Part shown: one piece after another, positions 44,650 through 53,196 of the stretch
Numbering within the stretch: the first letter of the stretch is position 1
Layout of the letters: each line of letters opens with the position of its first letter
Assembly (NCBI GenBank): GCA_016930675.1
Contig: JAFGGG010000036.1
Location: 62,001-126,000 of the forward strand
DNA from: Spirochaetales bacterium
Lineage (GTDB): Bacteria > Spirochaetota > Spirochaetia > SZUA-6 > RPPD01
Direction: 5' to 3'
Length of the DNA stretch: 64,000 bases
Translations under genes and position numbers: made by a program
Notes under the pieces: generated by a model
Told to the model about the DNA's origin: nothing
The model's input: the letters and a program-made list of their open reading frames with translations, nothing else
The model's database searches: none

Positions 44650-45286
44650 AATCTATAAAGAAATTCTTAAAGCGGAGGGTGAGTGGGCGGCCAAAACCAG
44701 AGAGTCATTAAGAAAACACAATATCCTGATGCTGAATTTAATAGGATCGCCGGGCTGCGGCAAGACCGCGCTGCTTGAGGCGCTGCTGCCGCTGCTGTTA
44801 AAGAAATTACGTTGTGCCGTGCTGGAGGGTGATGTGGAGACGGCTCGTGACGCGGAGAGACTTAAGGATCTGGGCATACCCGTAAGCCAGATAATCACAC
44901 AAGGCACCTGCCATCTGGGCGCCCAGATCGTGAATAAGGCCGTGCAGGAACTGCCTTTAGCCGATCTCGATCTCATTTTTGTGGAAAATGTGGGCAATCT
45001 TGTCTGTCCCACAGAGTTTGATATCGGGGAAGCAGCTAAACTGGCGGTATTGAGTGTTACCGAGGGTGAGGACAAGCCCCTCAAATATCCGTTACTGTTC
45101 AGAAAGGCCGGGGCCGCGGTTCTCACAAAAATCGATCTTCTCCCTCATCTTCCATTTGACAGGGTAAAGTGTCTTGAATTTATTTCACAAGTTAACGGCA
45201 GGTTGCCTGTGTTTGAGATCTCCGCTCTGAAAGAACAGGGCACGCTTACGTTAGCTGATTGGATATCTGCTTTTGAGATTGGATAG
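44630..45286 (+). CDS. hypB: Hydrogenase nickel-incorporation GTPase HypB
   Basis: GTPase that drives nickel delivery from HypA. Walker A is GSPGCGKTALLE; the metal-site residues are seen in QGTCHLGAQ and GNLVCPTEFDIGE; VLTKIDLLPHL is the guanine-specificity region. The N-terminus lacks the His-rich nickel-storage tail of some HypB proteins. The track start lies in hypA; ATG 44630 has GGAGGTG just before it. The 218-residue protein's last 41 bp overlap the end of the convergent GGDEF/EAL gene. Confidence 0.94.
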   Translation: MKKTEIKIYKEILKAEGEWAAKTRESLRKHNILMLNLIGSPGCGKTALLEALLPLLLKKLRCAVLEGDVETARDAERLKDLGIPVSQIITQGTCHLGAQIVNKAVQELPLADLDLIFVENVGNLVCPTEFDIGEAAKLAVLSVTEGEDKPLKYPLLFRKAGAAVLTKIDLLPHLPFDRVKCLEFISQVNGRLPVFEISALKEQGTLTLADWISAFEIG

Positions 45287-47231
45287 CAGGCGCGGGCACA
45301 CTGAATAGATTGCCTTGAGAAAAGTCTATCCCCAACTCAAGTATTTTTTCCTGAATATCGTTAGTGGCCACGTGTTCGGCAATAACTTTGGCGTTGATGC
45401 TGTGGGTAAAGTCGGTAATGGCCTTTACGATTTTATAGGTGTTTTCATCGTGGGTTATGCGCTGGATAAAGGCTCCCGCGATTTTGATATAATCGGTTTC
45501 AATCGAGAGAATGCGGGAGAAATTGGAGTATTCGGAGCCGAAATCATCGATGGCTATTTTAACTCCCAATGATTTCAGATTTTTCACGAACTGAAAAGCA
45601 AAGGTATCGGTTTTTAAACTGAACTCTTCCAGCACTTCAAAGATTACCCGCTGCGGATCGATATTATGAGTTTTTAAGTTGTGCTCTATGTATTCAATAA
45701 GCTTGGTATCCGAGAAGTCCTCCCGCGACAGGTTAATGGAGAATTCCGCTTGTTTATCTTTAAAATAGGAAAAACATTTATCGATCATGCAATATGAAAC
45801 CGTGTTGTAAAGCCCCACCTGTTTGGCCGATTCCAAAAAATTTTTAGGTTCGATTACTTTTCCGTCGTCGATAATTCTTACCAGACATTCATACAGATCG
45901 GTGCTCCGGGTGGAATTGTTTCTGATCCCCTGAAAGTAGGGCAGCATTTGATCATTGCGTACTGCCTGCTTCACCTTATTTACCCAGTAGAAAGATTCTT
46001 TGTATTTATTTACCAGGTCGAAGTCTTCGTTATAAATAAACATATATCCGTGACCCAGATTTTTCGCGCGTTTGAGGGCGATATCCGCCTTGTGTAAAAG
46101 ATTTTTATCCTCATTCTGCACAATCCCCATGGATAAGCTTATATTTATGAAGATGTTCTTGTATTTTATAGTGGTACTGCTTAATACATTTTGAATGGTG
46201 GTTTTGAGTATAAAGGGAGTGATGCTTTTATCGATTGAAAGGATCACGAACTCATCTCCGGAGAGCTTGTATAACTGCATAGTGGGAGTGCTGATTTCTT
46301 TTAACTTTTTTGCCACCATCCTGAGCACATAATTACCCGCTTCCATGCCGTAAGCCATGTTAATCGAAGAAAAACCGTCGATGTTTAAAAGCGCCAGTAT
46401 TTTAGCGCCCGGTGTTTCCAGATCTATCTCAAGCTTTTTACGGTTGGAAAGGCCGGTAAAGCGGTCGGTAATGGACTGCTGTTTGAGCATACGGTAAAGA
46501 ACCAGGTTATTCAAAGAAATTGAAGCCTGCGTGCAGAATATTTCCGCAATACTGATATCCTTTTTTGTCAAGGACACATGTCGGCCCAGCACATCCGTGT
46601 AGATCACACCCAAAACCGTATATTGAGAAACTATGGGCACGCAGACAATCGAGATAAGAGAGTTACTATTGAATTGACATTTTTTATTTTTAATAAGCAC
46701 GCTTTTTTTTGTCTTCAACACATCCTGAATAACGGATAATGGATATGTGAAATACTCTTTTTTCAACTCGTCCTTGCTGATTTTAACGAATGTTTTCGGT
46801 AAGAGTTTTTTATTATATCTGAGGAATAAAATACGTCTTTCGAAGTTAAGGGCTTTTATGAGATTGGCCAGAGTCTTGCGCAGGAGGTTCTCTTCCTGAA
46901 TAATGGTATTGAGATATTTTGCCAGCTCCAGAATATTGTTGAGCACCGCGTTTTTATGTAAAAGTTCTGTTGAAGAAAGTTTGATCAGGCTTTGATGAGC
47001 ACTGATCATCTCGTCTCTTTCTTTCAACTCCTGCTCACTCAATCTCTGCAGGGTTTCATAGGCTTTAATTGTTTGATCCGCGTACTCCCGCTCTTTATCG
47101 AGGTTGAGGATCTCGTTGGAATGGGCGATGGTAAGTTTTTCCAAATAATCTATATAGTCGCTTCTTTCCTTGAGCAGCTGTTCCAATTCGGAAATTTTTT
47201 GTTTTAAGTCCTGAACCTCTTTTTTATTCAT
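45246..47231 (-). CDS. Coiled-coil/GAF-like/SGDEF/EAL c-di-GMP protein
   Basis: A 661-residue cytoplasmic protein: coiled coil (residues 1-105), GAF-like sensor (~115-260), GGDEF domain (~265-400) with SGDEF in the active-site loop, and EAL domain (~410-655). In the EAL part the catalytic set can be traced: Glu in YECLVR, Asn in INLSRED, Glu in FEVLEE, the Asp pair in IDDFG, Lys in YIKIAG, Glu in IAEHV and Gln in FSQGNLF, so phosphodiesterase activity is plausible. The SGDEF loop may be active or only bind GTP. It runs against the hydrogenase operon between hypB and hypF, overlapping hypB by 41 bp. Confidence 0.88.
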   Translation of the reverse strand: MNKKEVQDLKQKISELEQLLKERSDYIDYLEKLTIAHSNEILNLDKEREYADQTIKAYETLQRLSEQELKERDEMISAHQSLIKLSSTELLHKNAVLNNILELAKYLNTIIQEENLLRKTLANLIKALNFERRILFLRYNKKLLPKTFVKISKDELKKEYFTYPLSVIQDVLKTKKSVLIKNKKCQFNSNSLISIVCVPIVSQYTVLGVIYTDVLGRHVSLTKKDISIAEIFCTQASISLNNLVLYRMLKQQSITDRFTGLSNRKKLEIDLETPGAKILALLNIDGFSSINMAYGMEAGNYVLRMVAKKLKEISTPTMQLYKLSGDEFVILSIDKSITPFILKTTIQNVLSSTTIKYKNIFINISLSMGIVQNEDKNLLHKADIALKRAKNLGHGYMFIYNEDFDLVNKYKESFYWVNKVKQAVRNDQMLPYFQGIRNNSTRSTDLYECLVRIIDDGKVIEPKNFLESAKQVGLYNTVSYCMIDKCFSYFKDKQAEFSINLSREDFSDTKLIEYIEHNLKTHNIDPQRVIFEVLEEFSLKTDTFAFQFVKNLKSLGVKIAIDDFGSEYSNFSRILSIETDYIKIAGAFIQRITHDENTYKIVKAITDFTHSINAKVIAEHVATNDIQEKILELGIDFSQGNLFSVPAPAIQSQKQISNQLT

Positions 47232-47444
47232 GCTCCTCTTTACATTGTAGTTAATTTTTTAATTAAAGTAAAAGGCAAATCTCATTTATTGAATTTATCG
47301 GGAATTCCAATGTAATGTTTACTTGCTACAAATATCCTTATACTTACGAAAAAGCCACTAATAAAGCTGGTGGTATGTGTTTATTTAAAAATAACTGTTG
47401 TCGCTTGTGATTTTTTTTTTTACACTTAAGTTTAAGAAAAGTCA
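47232..47444. other. 213-bp divergent gap between the GGDEF/EAL gene and hypF
   Basis: AT-rich and non-coding; should hold promoters for both genes, but none close to consensus was found. It contains a partial family C repeat at 47348-47379. Confidence 0.5.
47348..47379 (-). repeat. Partial family C repeat, copy 3
   Basis: On the minus strand CACATACCACCAGCTTT is joined to ATTAGTGGCTTTTTC. The first part matches the left arm and loop of the third hairpin of family C and the second resembles its GTGGCTTTTTC segment, as if the middle had been lost. Confidence 0.45.
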
Positions 47445-49775
47445 ATGGAAAAACAGAGAACCGTCCGCATACATATTGAAGGTATTGTACAGGGGGTGGG
47501 ATTCCGCCCTTTTGTCTATAATCTTGCCTTGCGTCTTAATGTTTCAGGTTATGTGCACAATAATTCAAACGGGGTAGAGGTTATGGCTCAGGCCGCTTCC
47601 GCTGTTTTGGAACGCTTTTTACATGAGCTTGAGCATAAGATACCCCCTCAGGCCGTGATTGATGAGTTCACGGTTGCCGAGGTTATTGACGCACAGCGTT
47701 TTGAGCGGTTTGAGATTCGGCAGAGCATAAAAAACGCCACTAAGAACACGCGAATCGCGCCTGATCTGTGTCTGTGCGCTGATTGTGTGCAAGAGATGCT
47801 TGATTCGGACAACCGCCGTTTTTTTTATCCTTTTATAAACTGTACCAACTGCGGACCACGCTACACAATCGTCCGTGATGTTCCATACGACCGAAAGTAC
47901 ACGACTATGGCCGGTTTTAATATGTGTAAGCAATGCCAGGCAGAGTATGATGATCCGCGCAACAGACGTTTCCACGCCCAGCCCAATGCCTGCTACCGCT
48001 GCGGGCCGCGGCTTGAGTTGTATACCGCCGGAAAAAAATTGCTTTTCCGCGGAACGGACCAAACCGCAAGCAAAGAGTTGATAATAAAAGCAGCGGAGTT
48101 TTTACGGACGGGTATGATTATGGCCATTAAAGGTATAGGCGGTTTTCATTGTGCCTGTGATGCGCGTAATACGGACAGTGTAAAAAGATTGCGTTCATTG
48201 AAATATAGAGAAGAGCGCGCTTTTGCCGTCATGGTTAAAGATCTCAAACAGGCCGGGCGGATCAGCCGGGTAACTCCGCAGGCAGAACGGAGATTACAGG
48301 CTGTGGACCGGCCGATTGTTATCATTCCAAAAGCCCTTTCTCATGACGTGGCGCAGGCGGTGGCGCCGAACAATAAAAATTTTGGCATCATGCTTCCCTA
48401 TGCCCCGCTGCACTATCTGTTATTTGAATACATCGATTTTCCATTGGTAATGACCAGCGGCAATATAAGTGAAGAACCTATTGCCCATGCCAATCACGAT
48501 GCTTTTACCCGCTTGAGCAAACTGTGTGATTATTTTCTTGTGGGAAACCGAGACATTCACATCCGCTGTGATGATTCCGTGACCCGAATCTGGAAGGGGG
48601 CAGAGTATATGCTGCGCCGATCCCGGGGTCTGGCGCCCAATCCTGTGCCGCACAAGGCGGGCTTTAAAAGACCGCTTTTAGCGGTGGGAGCGGAACAAAA
48701 AAACACCATCTGCCTTGCTAAAAAGAATAAAGCCTTCTTGAGCCACCATATCGGCGATTTAAAGAATCAGGAAGCTTATGCTTCCTTTGTTCAAGCCATA
48801 AAACATCTTCAGAGTGTGCTGGATGTCAGTCCGCAGGCCGTGGCTTATGATCCGCATCCCCAGTATTTGAGCACGCAATGTGTGCATGATCCTCCTCCCG
48901 AGCTGGCCGGACTTAACGGTCTGCCCAGGATACCGGTTCAGCATCATCATGCTCATATTGCCAGCTGTATGGCGGAGCATAACCTGAGTGAAAGGGTTAT
49001 CGGTGTGGCCCTGGACGGTACAGGTCTGGGCAGTGATAATACCATCTGGGGCGGAGAGCTTCTGGTAACGGATCTTACCCGAAGCGAAAAAGCGGGGGGC
49101 TTGACTCCTTTTCTGCTGCCCGGAGGAGATAAGGTAATTTCACAGCCCTGGCGTACGGCGGTATCCCTGCTTTATCAGGTGTATGAGGAAAAGACCACCA
49201 ACCATCTTCCCTCGACATGGAAAACGATCAGCCAGGATGAACTCAGTGTGGTGCTCTACCAGATAGCAGGGCAAAAACAGAGTCCGCTCAGTTCAAGCTG
49301 CGGCAGGCTTTTTGATGCCGTGTCCGCGTTGGCCGGGGTATGTGTCAGGGCCGCTTATCAGGGACAGCCGGCAATAGAGCTGGAGCAGGTGATTGAAAAT
49401 GATTCCGCTGCTCCGTATATTTTAGATGTAGTAAAAACCCGAGGCAGTTATTATCTTTCTTGGCATCCTCTTGTAAAACAGGTAGCAGAGGATTGCAGAA
49501 ACGGAGTGAAACCGGGTATTATTGCCTACCGTTTTCATATGGGATTAGCAGCTGCTTTTAGCGGATTGTGCGGCCTGATCTCCGATGAGACCGGTATTAA
49601 AAAAGTGGTATTATCGGGCGGGTGCTTTATGAATATGTTTTTACTCACCGCATTAGACCGCAGCTTGCAGGAAAAAGGCTTGCAGGTGTTTACCCACAGT
49701 ATGATTCCCTGTAATGACGGAGGTATCGCGCTGGGACAGGCGGTAGTGGCAAATCAGTTGTTAAAGGAGAAGTAG
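47445..49775 (+). CDS. hypF: Carbamoyltransferase HypF
   Basis: Makes the thiocarbamate on HypE from carbamoyl phosphate and ATP, the source of the iron-bound cyanide ligands. The domains are in the normal order: acylphosphatase (1-90, GIVQGVGFRPFVYNLA), two zinc fingers (~105-190, CADCVQEM...CTNCGPR and CKQCQ...CYRCGPR), a YrdC-like domain (~210-390) and a Kae1-like carbamoyltransferase with VQHHHAHIASCMAEH. The 776-residue length is normal. It is followed at once by hypC, with the TAG stop touching the ATG. Confidence 0.96.
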   Translation: MEKQRTVRIHIEGIVQGVGFRPFVYNLALRLNVSGYVHNNSNGVEVMAQAASAVLERFLHELEHKIPPQAVIDEFTVAEVIDAQRFERFEIRQSIKNATKNTRIAPDLCLCADCVQEMLDSDNRRFFYPFINCTNCGPRYTIVRDVPYDRKYTTMAGFNMCKQCQAEYDDPRNRRFHAQPNACYRCGPRLELYTAGKKLLFRGTDQTASKELIIKAAEFLRTGMIMAIKGIGGFHCACDARNTDSVKRLRSLKYREERAFAVMVKDLKQAGRISRVTPQAERRLQAVDRPIVIIPKALSHDVAQAVAPNNKNFGIMLPYAPLHYLLFEYIDFPLVMTSGNISEEPIAHANHDAFTRLSKLCDYFLVGNRDIHIRCDDSVTRIWKGAEYMLRRSRGLAPNPVPHKAGFKRPLLAVGAEQKNTICLAKKNKAFLSHHIGDLKNQEAYASFVQAIKHLQSVLDVSPQAVAYDPHPQYLSTQCVHDPPPELAGLNGLPRIPVQHHHAHIASCMAEHNLSERVIGVALDGTGLGSDNTIWGGELLVTDLTRSEKAGGLTPFLLPGGDKVISQPWRTAVSLLYQVYEEKTTNHLPSTWKTISQDELSVVLYQIAGQKQSPLSSSCGRLFDAVSALAGVCVRAAYQGQPAIELEQVIENDSAAPYILDVVKTRGSYYLSWHPLVKQVAEDCRNGVKPGIIAYRFHMGLAAAFSGLCGLISDETGIKKVVLSGGCFMNMFLLTALDRSLQEKGLQVFTHSMIPCNDGGIALGQAVVANQLLKEK

Positions 49776-49997
49776 ATGTGTTTAGCCGTACCTATGAGAA
49801 TAATTAACATACAGGGCTCCAAAGCACAGGTTGAATCCGGCGGGCTTGAGTATGAGGTAGACCTGAGTTTGCTGCCTGAAGCCGCACTGGATGATTACGT
49901 ATTGGTGCATGCCGGCTTTGCCATTCAAATAATGGATAAAAAAGAGGCCGATGAAACCCTTGCCTTGTTTCAGGAGTTGAATGATCTGCAATGTTAG
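49776..49997 (+). CDS. hypC: Hydrogenase maturation chaperone HypC
   Basis: Small chaperone that carries the iron group with HypD and keeps the large subunit open during maturation. MCLAVPMRI at the N-terminus, with the essential Cys-2, and VLVHAGFAIQIMDKKEA are canonical. It is 73 residues. It abuts hypF and its end overlaps the hypD start by 7 bp, so hypF-hypC-hypD form one compact unit. Confidence 0.95.
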   Translation: MCLAVPMRIINIQGSKAQVESGGLEYEVDLSLLPEAALDDYVLVHAGFAIQIMDKKEADETLALFQELNDLQC

Positions 49998-51082
49998 CCT
50001 ATCTGAATGAGTTTCGCACAAGTAAAGCTGCCGGCTACTACTTAAGAGCGATCGAAAAGGTGGCGCCAGAGCATCAGGTTACTCTTATGGAGATCTGCGG
50101 CGGACATACCCTTACTCTCGTAAAGTACGGCCTTAAAGCTTTACTGCCCGAGCAGATCCGCCTGATAAGCGGACCCGGCTGTCCTGTCTGTGTAACCGCC
50201 CAGGAATATATCGATACCGCCCTTGAGTTATGTAAGCTGCCTGATGTTATCATAACCAGCTTCGGGGATATGCTGCGGGTGCCCGGATCATACTCCTCGC
50301 TTTCAGGGGAAAAAGCGCGCGGTGCCGATGTTCGGGTGTGTCTTTCCAGTTTGGATGCCGTGGAGATCGCCCGCCGTCATACGGACAAACAGGTGGTGTT
50401 CTTGGGTATCGGTTTTGAAACCACAGCTCCCACGGTGGCCTATGCGGTGAAGACGGCACACCGAGAAAATTTAACTAATTTTTCCGTGCTCTCCGCCTTA
50501 AAAACAATACCCTCAGCCATGCATGCCCTGATGCAAAGCGGTGAAACAGATATTCAGGGATTCATCTGTCCCGGTCATGTATCAACCATTACCGGGACGA
50601 GTATGTATGAGCAGATTGTGAAGCAGTATGCAATGCCGTGTGTGGTTTGCGGTTTTGAGCCTACAGATATGCTCTGTACCATTGCCATGATTATGGCCCA
50701 GCTTAAACAAGGCGCAGCCCGGGTTGAGAACCAGTATAAACGTTCGGTTAAGCTCAAGGGTAACACAAAAGCTTTGGAAATAATGGAGGAAGTTTTTGAA
50801 GAGCAGGACAGCACGTGGAGGGGCCTTGGTGTTATCCCGCGAAGCGGACTTAAAATACGTGATTCTTATAAACTGTTCGATGCAGCCAAAAGATTTTCAC
50901 TCACTCTCCCTCAGGCTAAAGAAAATCCCGCCTGTATTTGCGGCGCCGTGATGCGGGGAATTAAGATCCCTTCCGACTGTGCGCTGTTCGCTAAAAAGTG
51001 TACTCCGGACAGTCCGGTGGGAGCCTGTATGGTAAGCGGTGAAGGGATCTGCGGTATTTACTATAAATATTCCCAACATTAA
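49991..51082 (+). CDS. hypD: Hydrogenase maturation iron-sulfur protein HypD
   Basis: Scaffold on which Fe(CN)2CO is built together with HypC and HypE. Conserved pieces are MEICGGHTLTLVKYGL, RLISGPGCPVCVT with redox-active cysteines, FICPGHVSTITGT, and the C-terminal cysteines in CGAVMRGIKIPSDCALF and CTPDSPVGACMVSGEGIC that bind the 4Fe-4S cluster. The 363-residue length is normal. The gap after it holds a promoter for the next gene. Confidence 0.96.
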   Translation: MLAYLNEFRTSKAAGYYLRAIEKVAPEHQVTLMEICGGHTLTLVKYGLKALLPEQIRLISGPGCPVCVTAQEYIDTALELCKLPDVIITSFGDMLRVPGSYSSLSGEKARGADVRVCLSSLDAVEIARRHTDKQVVFLGIGFETTAPTVAYAVKTAHRENLTNFSVLSALKTIPSAMHALMQSGETDIQGFICPGHVSTITGTSMYEQIVKQYAMPCVVCGFEPTDMLCTIAMIMAQLKQGAARVENQYKRSVKLKGNTKALEIMEEVFEEQDSTWRGLGVIPRSGLKIRDSYKLFDAAKRFSLTLPQAKENPACICGAVMRGIKIPSDCALFAKKCTPDSPVGACMVSGEGICGIYYKYSQH

Positions 51083-51125
51083 ACCGGCGCTCGCAGAATT
51101 TGTAGCACACATTCTTTTGAAAAGA

Positions 51126-51134
51126 TGTTATAAT
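51126..51134 (+). promoter_or_regulatory. Extended -10 promoter for the GHKL-PilZ gene
   Basis: TGTTATAAT is a consensus extended -10 box with no clear -35 partner; the ATG of the fusion gene is 16 nt downstream. It would let this gene and hypE be expressed apart from hypFCD. Confidence 0.55.
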
Positions 51135-51150
51135 GAGCATGGGAAAATAG

Positions 51151-52062
51151 ATGAGTTATCATATTTATTATAATGACCGTGAATATACACGTTTGAAAAT
51201 TCTCTTTTCTCCTGAATTTACCGGTGCCTTTTTTTATAAGATACTGGAACTCATTGAGTTTCCGTTATCGGAAAAAGAGGACGTGCTGTTCAGGTTTGCC
51301 ATCACCGAGCTGGTTACGAACGCGATCAGGGCCAGTAAAGAGAATAAAGTGGAAATAAATGTAAGAATTGAGTTCTCAATTTTTAATGCGGAGCTGCGTG
51401 TAGTAGTAAAGGATTACGGTCTGGGATTTGATAAGAGCATGCTGCCCTTCAAGATTAATGAAGTAATCAGCGATCCCCAGGTATTTTCGGAGAAATTTAT
51501 CAAATATCGTGAAAAACACGGCAATCAACGCTTTGGTATGGGACTGCTTTCCGCCAAAATGGTAATGGATGAGTTCAGTATCGATTTTTTTGATAAGAAC
51601 GGTGAAGGAGTCGAATGGAAGGGTGAGGGCAGTGTGATGGGTACCATTATTCGGGGCACAAAGAAGATTGATCTGGCTGAGGTTGCACAACGGCAGGATG
51701 TAGCCCGTCTGCGCAAAAGCGAGCGCTTCAGTCTTTTTGTAAAGATAAAAGTGAATGATTCCAAAGACGCCTACCTTGTGGATCTCTCCTTGGATGGTGC
51801 TCAGATTTTAATGTTTTTCAATGATGGAATCGAAAAGGATGATGAGATTACCCTTTCAATCAAAGGGCTGGACACTCATCAAAAACTGCCCACGATTCGG
51901 GCCAGTGTGCAGTGGATGAGTGAGGTCCATGCCATTATCCAAATTGGGGTGAAGTATATTATCGATAATGATTTTCCTTTAAAAGATTTAATGAACTATA
52001 TTGCGCAGCGCAACAAAAATCCGTTTAAAATATCAGAAATGGTTTATATCGAAGGGAGTTAA
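51151..52062 (+). CDS. GHKL ATPase (RsbW-like) fused to a PilZ domain
   Basis: Residues ~10-170 form a histidine-kinase-type ATPase domain without any HisKA region: N box FAITELVTNAIRAS, G1 box VKDYGLGFD and G2 box RFGMGLLSAKMV, the layout of RsbW/SpoIIAB anti-sigma kinases. Residues ~185-290 are a PilZ domain with RKSER (RxxxR) and DLSLDG (DxSxxG), the two c-di-GMP-binding motifs. A switch in which c-di-GMP controls a serine kinase or anti-sigma activity is inferred. No sigma factor or STAS partner is adjacent. It lies between hypD and hypE, 9 bp before hypE, a position not usual for hyp operons. Confidence 0.87.
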   Translation: MSYHIYYNDREYTRLKILFSPEFTGAFFYKILELIEFPLSEKEDVLFRFAITELVTNAIRASKENKVEINVRIEFSIFNAELRVVVKDYGLGFDKSMLPFKINEVISDPQVFSEKFIKYREKHGNQRFGMGLLSAKMVMDEFSIDFFDKNGEGVEWKGEGSVMGTIIRGTKKIDLAEVAQRQDVARLRKSERFSLFVKIKVNDSKDAYLVDLSLDGAQILMFFNDGIEKDDEITLSIKGLDTHQKLPTIRASVQWMSEVHAIIQIGVKYIIDNDFPLKDLMNYIAQRNKNPFKISEMVYIEGS

Positions 52063-52071
52063 CGCAAAACC

Positions 52072-53091
52072 TTGAGTAAAGATATTATTACGTTAGCTCA
52101 CGGCAATGGCGGCCTGCTCACGCATACCCTCATTGAGCAGGTGTTTGCAGCCGCTTTTGCCAATCCCATCCTCGATCTTCAGGGAGATTCCGCTTTAATC
52201 GGACTTGAATCCGGAGCTGCGGTTTTTACCACGGATTCTTTTGTGATAAAGCCGCTTTTTTTCCCGGGAGGGGATATCGGCAAACTGGCTGTGGCCGGAA
52301 CCGTTAATGATCTGGCCGTGGCGGGTGCTGTGCCCCGTTATCTCAGCGCCTCTTTTATTATCGAGGAGGGCTTACCTATAAATGAGTTAAAGACAATCGT
52401 TGCGTCCATGCAGAGGACCGCCCGGCAGGCCGGTGTGGTTATTGTGGCCGGAGATACGAAGGTGGTGGAAAAGGGCGGCGCGGATAAACTGTTTATTACC
52501 ACTTCCGGTATCGGAACACGCATCCATGAAACGCAGGAGTTTACACCCGCAAATATGCGTGCGGGTGATTGCGTGCTCTTAAGCGGGACAATAGGAGATC
52601 ACGCAATCGCCGTGCTCTCGGCCCGCGGTGAATATCCATTGAAAATAAACATACAGAGTGATTGCGCGTGTCTGAATGATTTAACCTGCAAACTGCTGCG
52701 GGCGGTACCGGCGGAAAGCATCAGAATCATGCGTGATCCCACGCGGGGAGGACTGGCCACAACCCTGAATGAGTTTGCAAAAGGCGGACGTTATGCTATT
52801 GAAATCGAAGAATCCGAAATTCCCTGTAAACAGGAGGTGCAGGCGGTATGTGAGCTTACCGGCTTTGATCCGCTCTATCTGGCCAATGAAGGCAAACTGG
52901 TACTTGTCTGCGCGTCGGAACATAGCAGCACGCTGCTTGAGATTATGCGCGCCCATCCGCTGGCTAAAGCTGCTGCGTGTATCGGCAGGATTACCGACAA
53001 CTCCTTTAAAAAGGTTGTACTCAAGACCACGGTAGGCGGAACACGGATTGTGGATATGCTGGCAGGGGAGATGCTTCCGCGAATATGCTAG
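52072..53091 (+). CDS. hypE: Hydrogenase maturation protein HypE
   Basis: PurM-like ATPase that dehydrates its C-terminal S-carbamoyl cysteine to thiocyanate, donating cyanide to iron. LAHGNGG at the N-terminus, GDIGKLAVAGTVNDLAVAGA and RDPTRGGLATTLNEFA are canonical, and the protein ends with PRIC, whose last residue is the modified cysteine. The start is TTG and the AAGGGAG site upstream overlaps the end of the GHKL-PilZ gene, 9 bp away. The 339-residue length is normal. Confidence 0.95.
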   Translation: MSKDIITLAHGNGGLLTHTLIEQVFAAAFANPILDLQGDSALIGLESGAAVFTTDSFVIKPLFFPGGDIGKLAVAGTVNDLAVAGAVPRYLSASFIIEEGLPINELKTIVASMQRTARQAGVVIVAGDTKVVEKGGADKLFITTSGIGTRIHETQEFTPANMRAGDCVLLSGTIGDHAIAVLSARGEYPLKINIQSDCACLNDLTCKLLRAVPAESIRIMRDPTRGGLATTLNEFAKGGRYAIEIEESEIPCKQEVQAVCELTGFDPLYLANEGKLVLVCASEHSSTLLEIMRAHPLAKAAACIGRITDNSFKKVVLKTTVGGTRIVDMLAGEMLPRIC

Positions 53092-53120
53092 CTTTTTAAA
53101 AGCTTGCCGACTATAAATGC

Positions 53121-53149
53121 TTGACACATCTGGTTATTTGAAATACATT
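53121..53149 (+). promoter_or_regulatory. Promoter of the esterase lipoprotein gene
   Basis: TTGACA (53121-53126) and TACATT (53144-53149) with a 17-bp spacer, about 48 bp before the TTG start codon. A small AGCTTTTTAAAAGCT palindrome at 53090-53104 precedes it and may help end the hyp transcript. Confidence 0.6.
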
Positions 53150-53196
53150 ATTTTTACAAATGCTAATTAATTAACATTAAATTAAGTGGGGATGGT

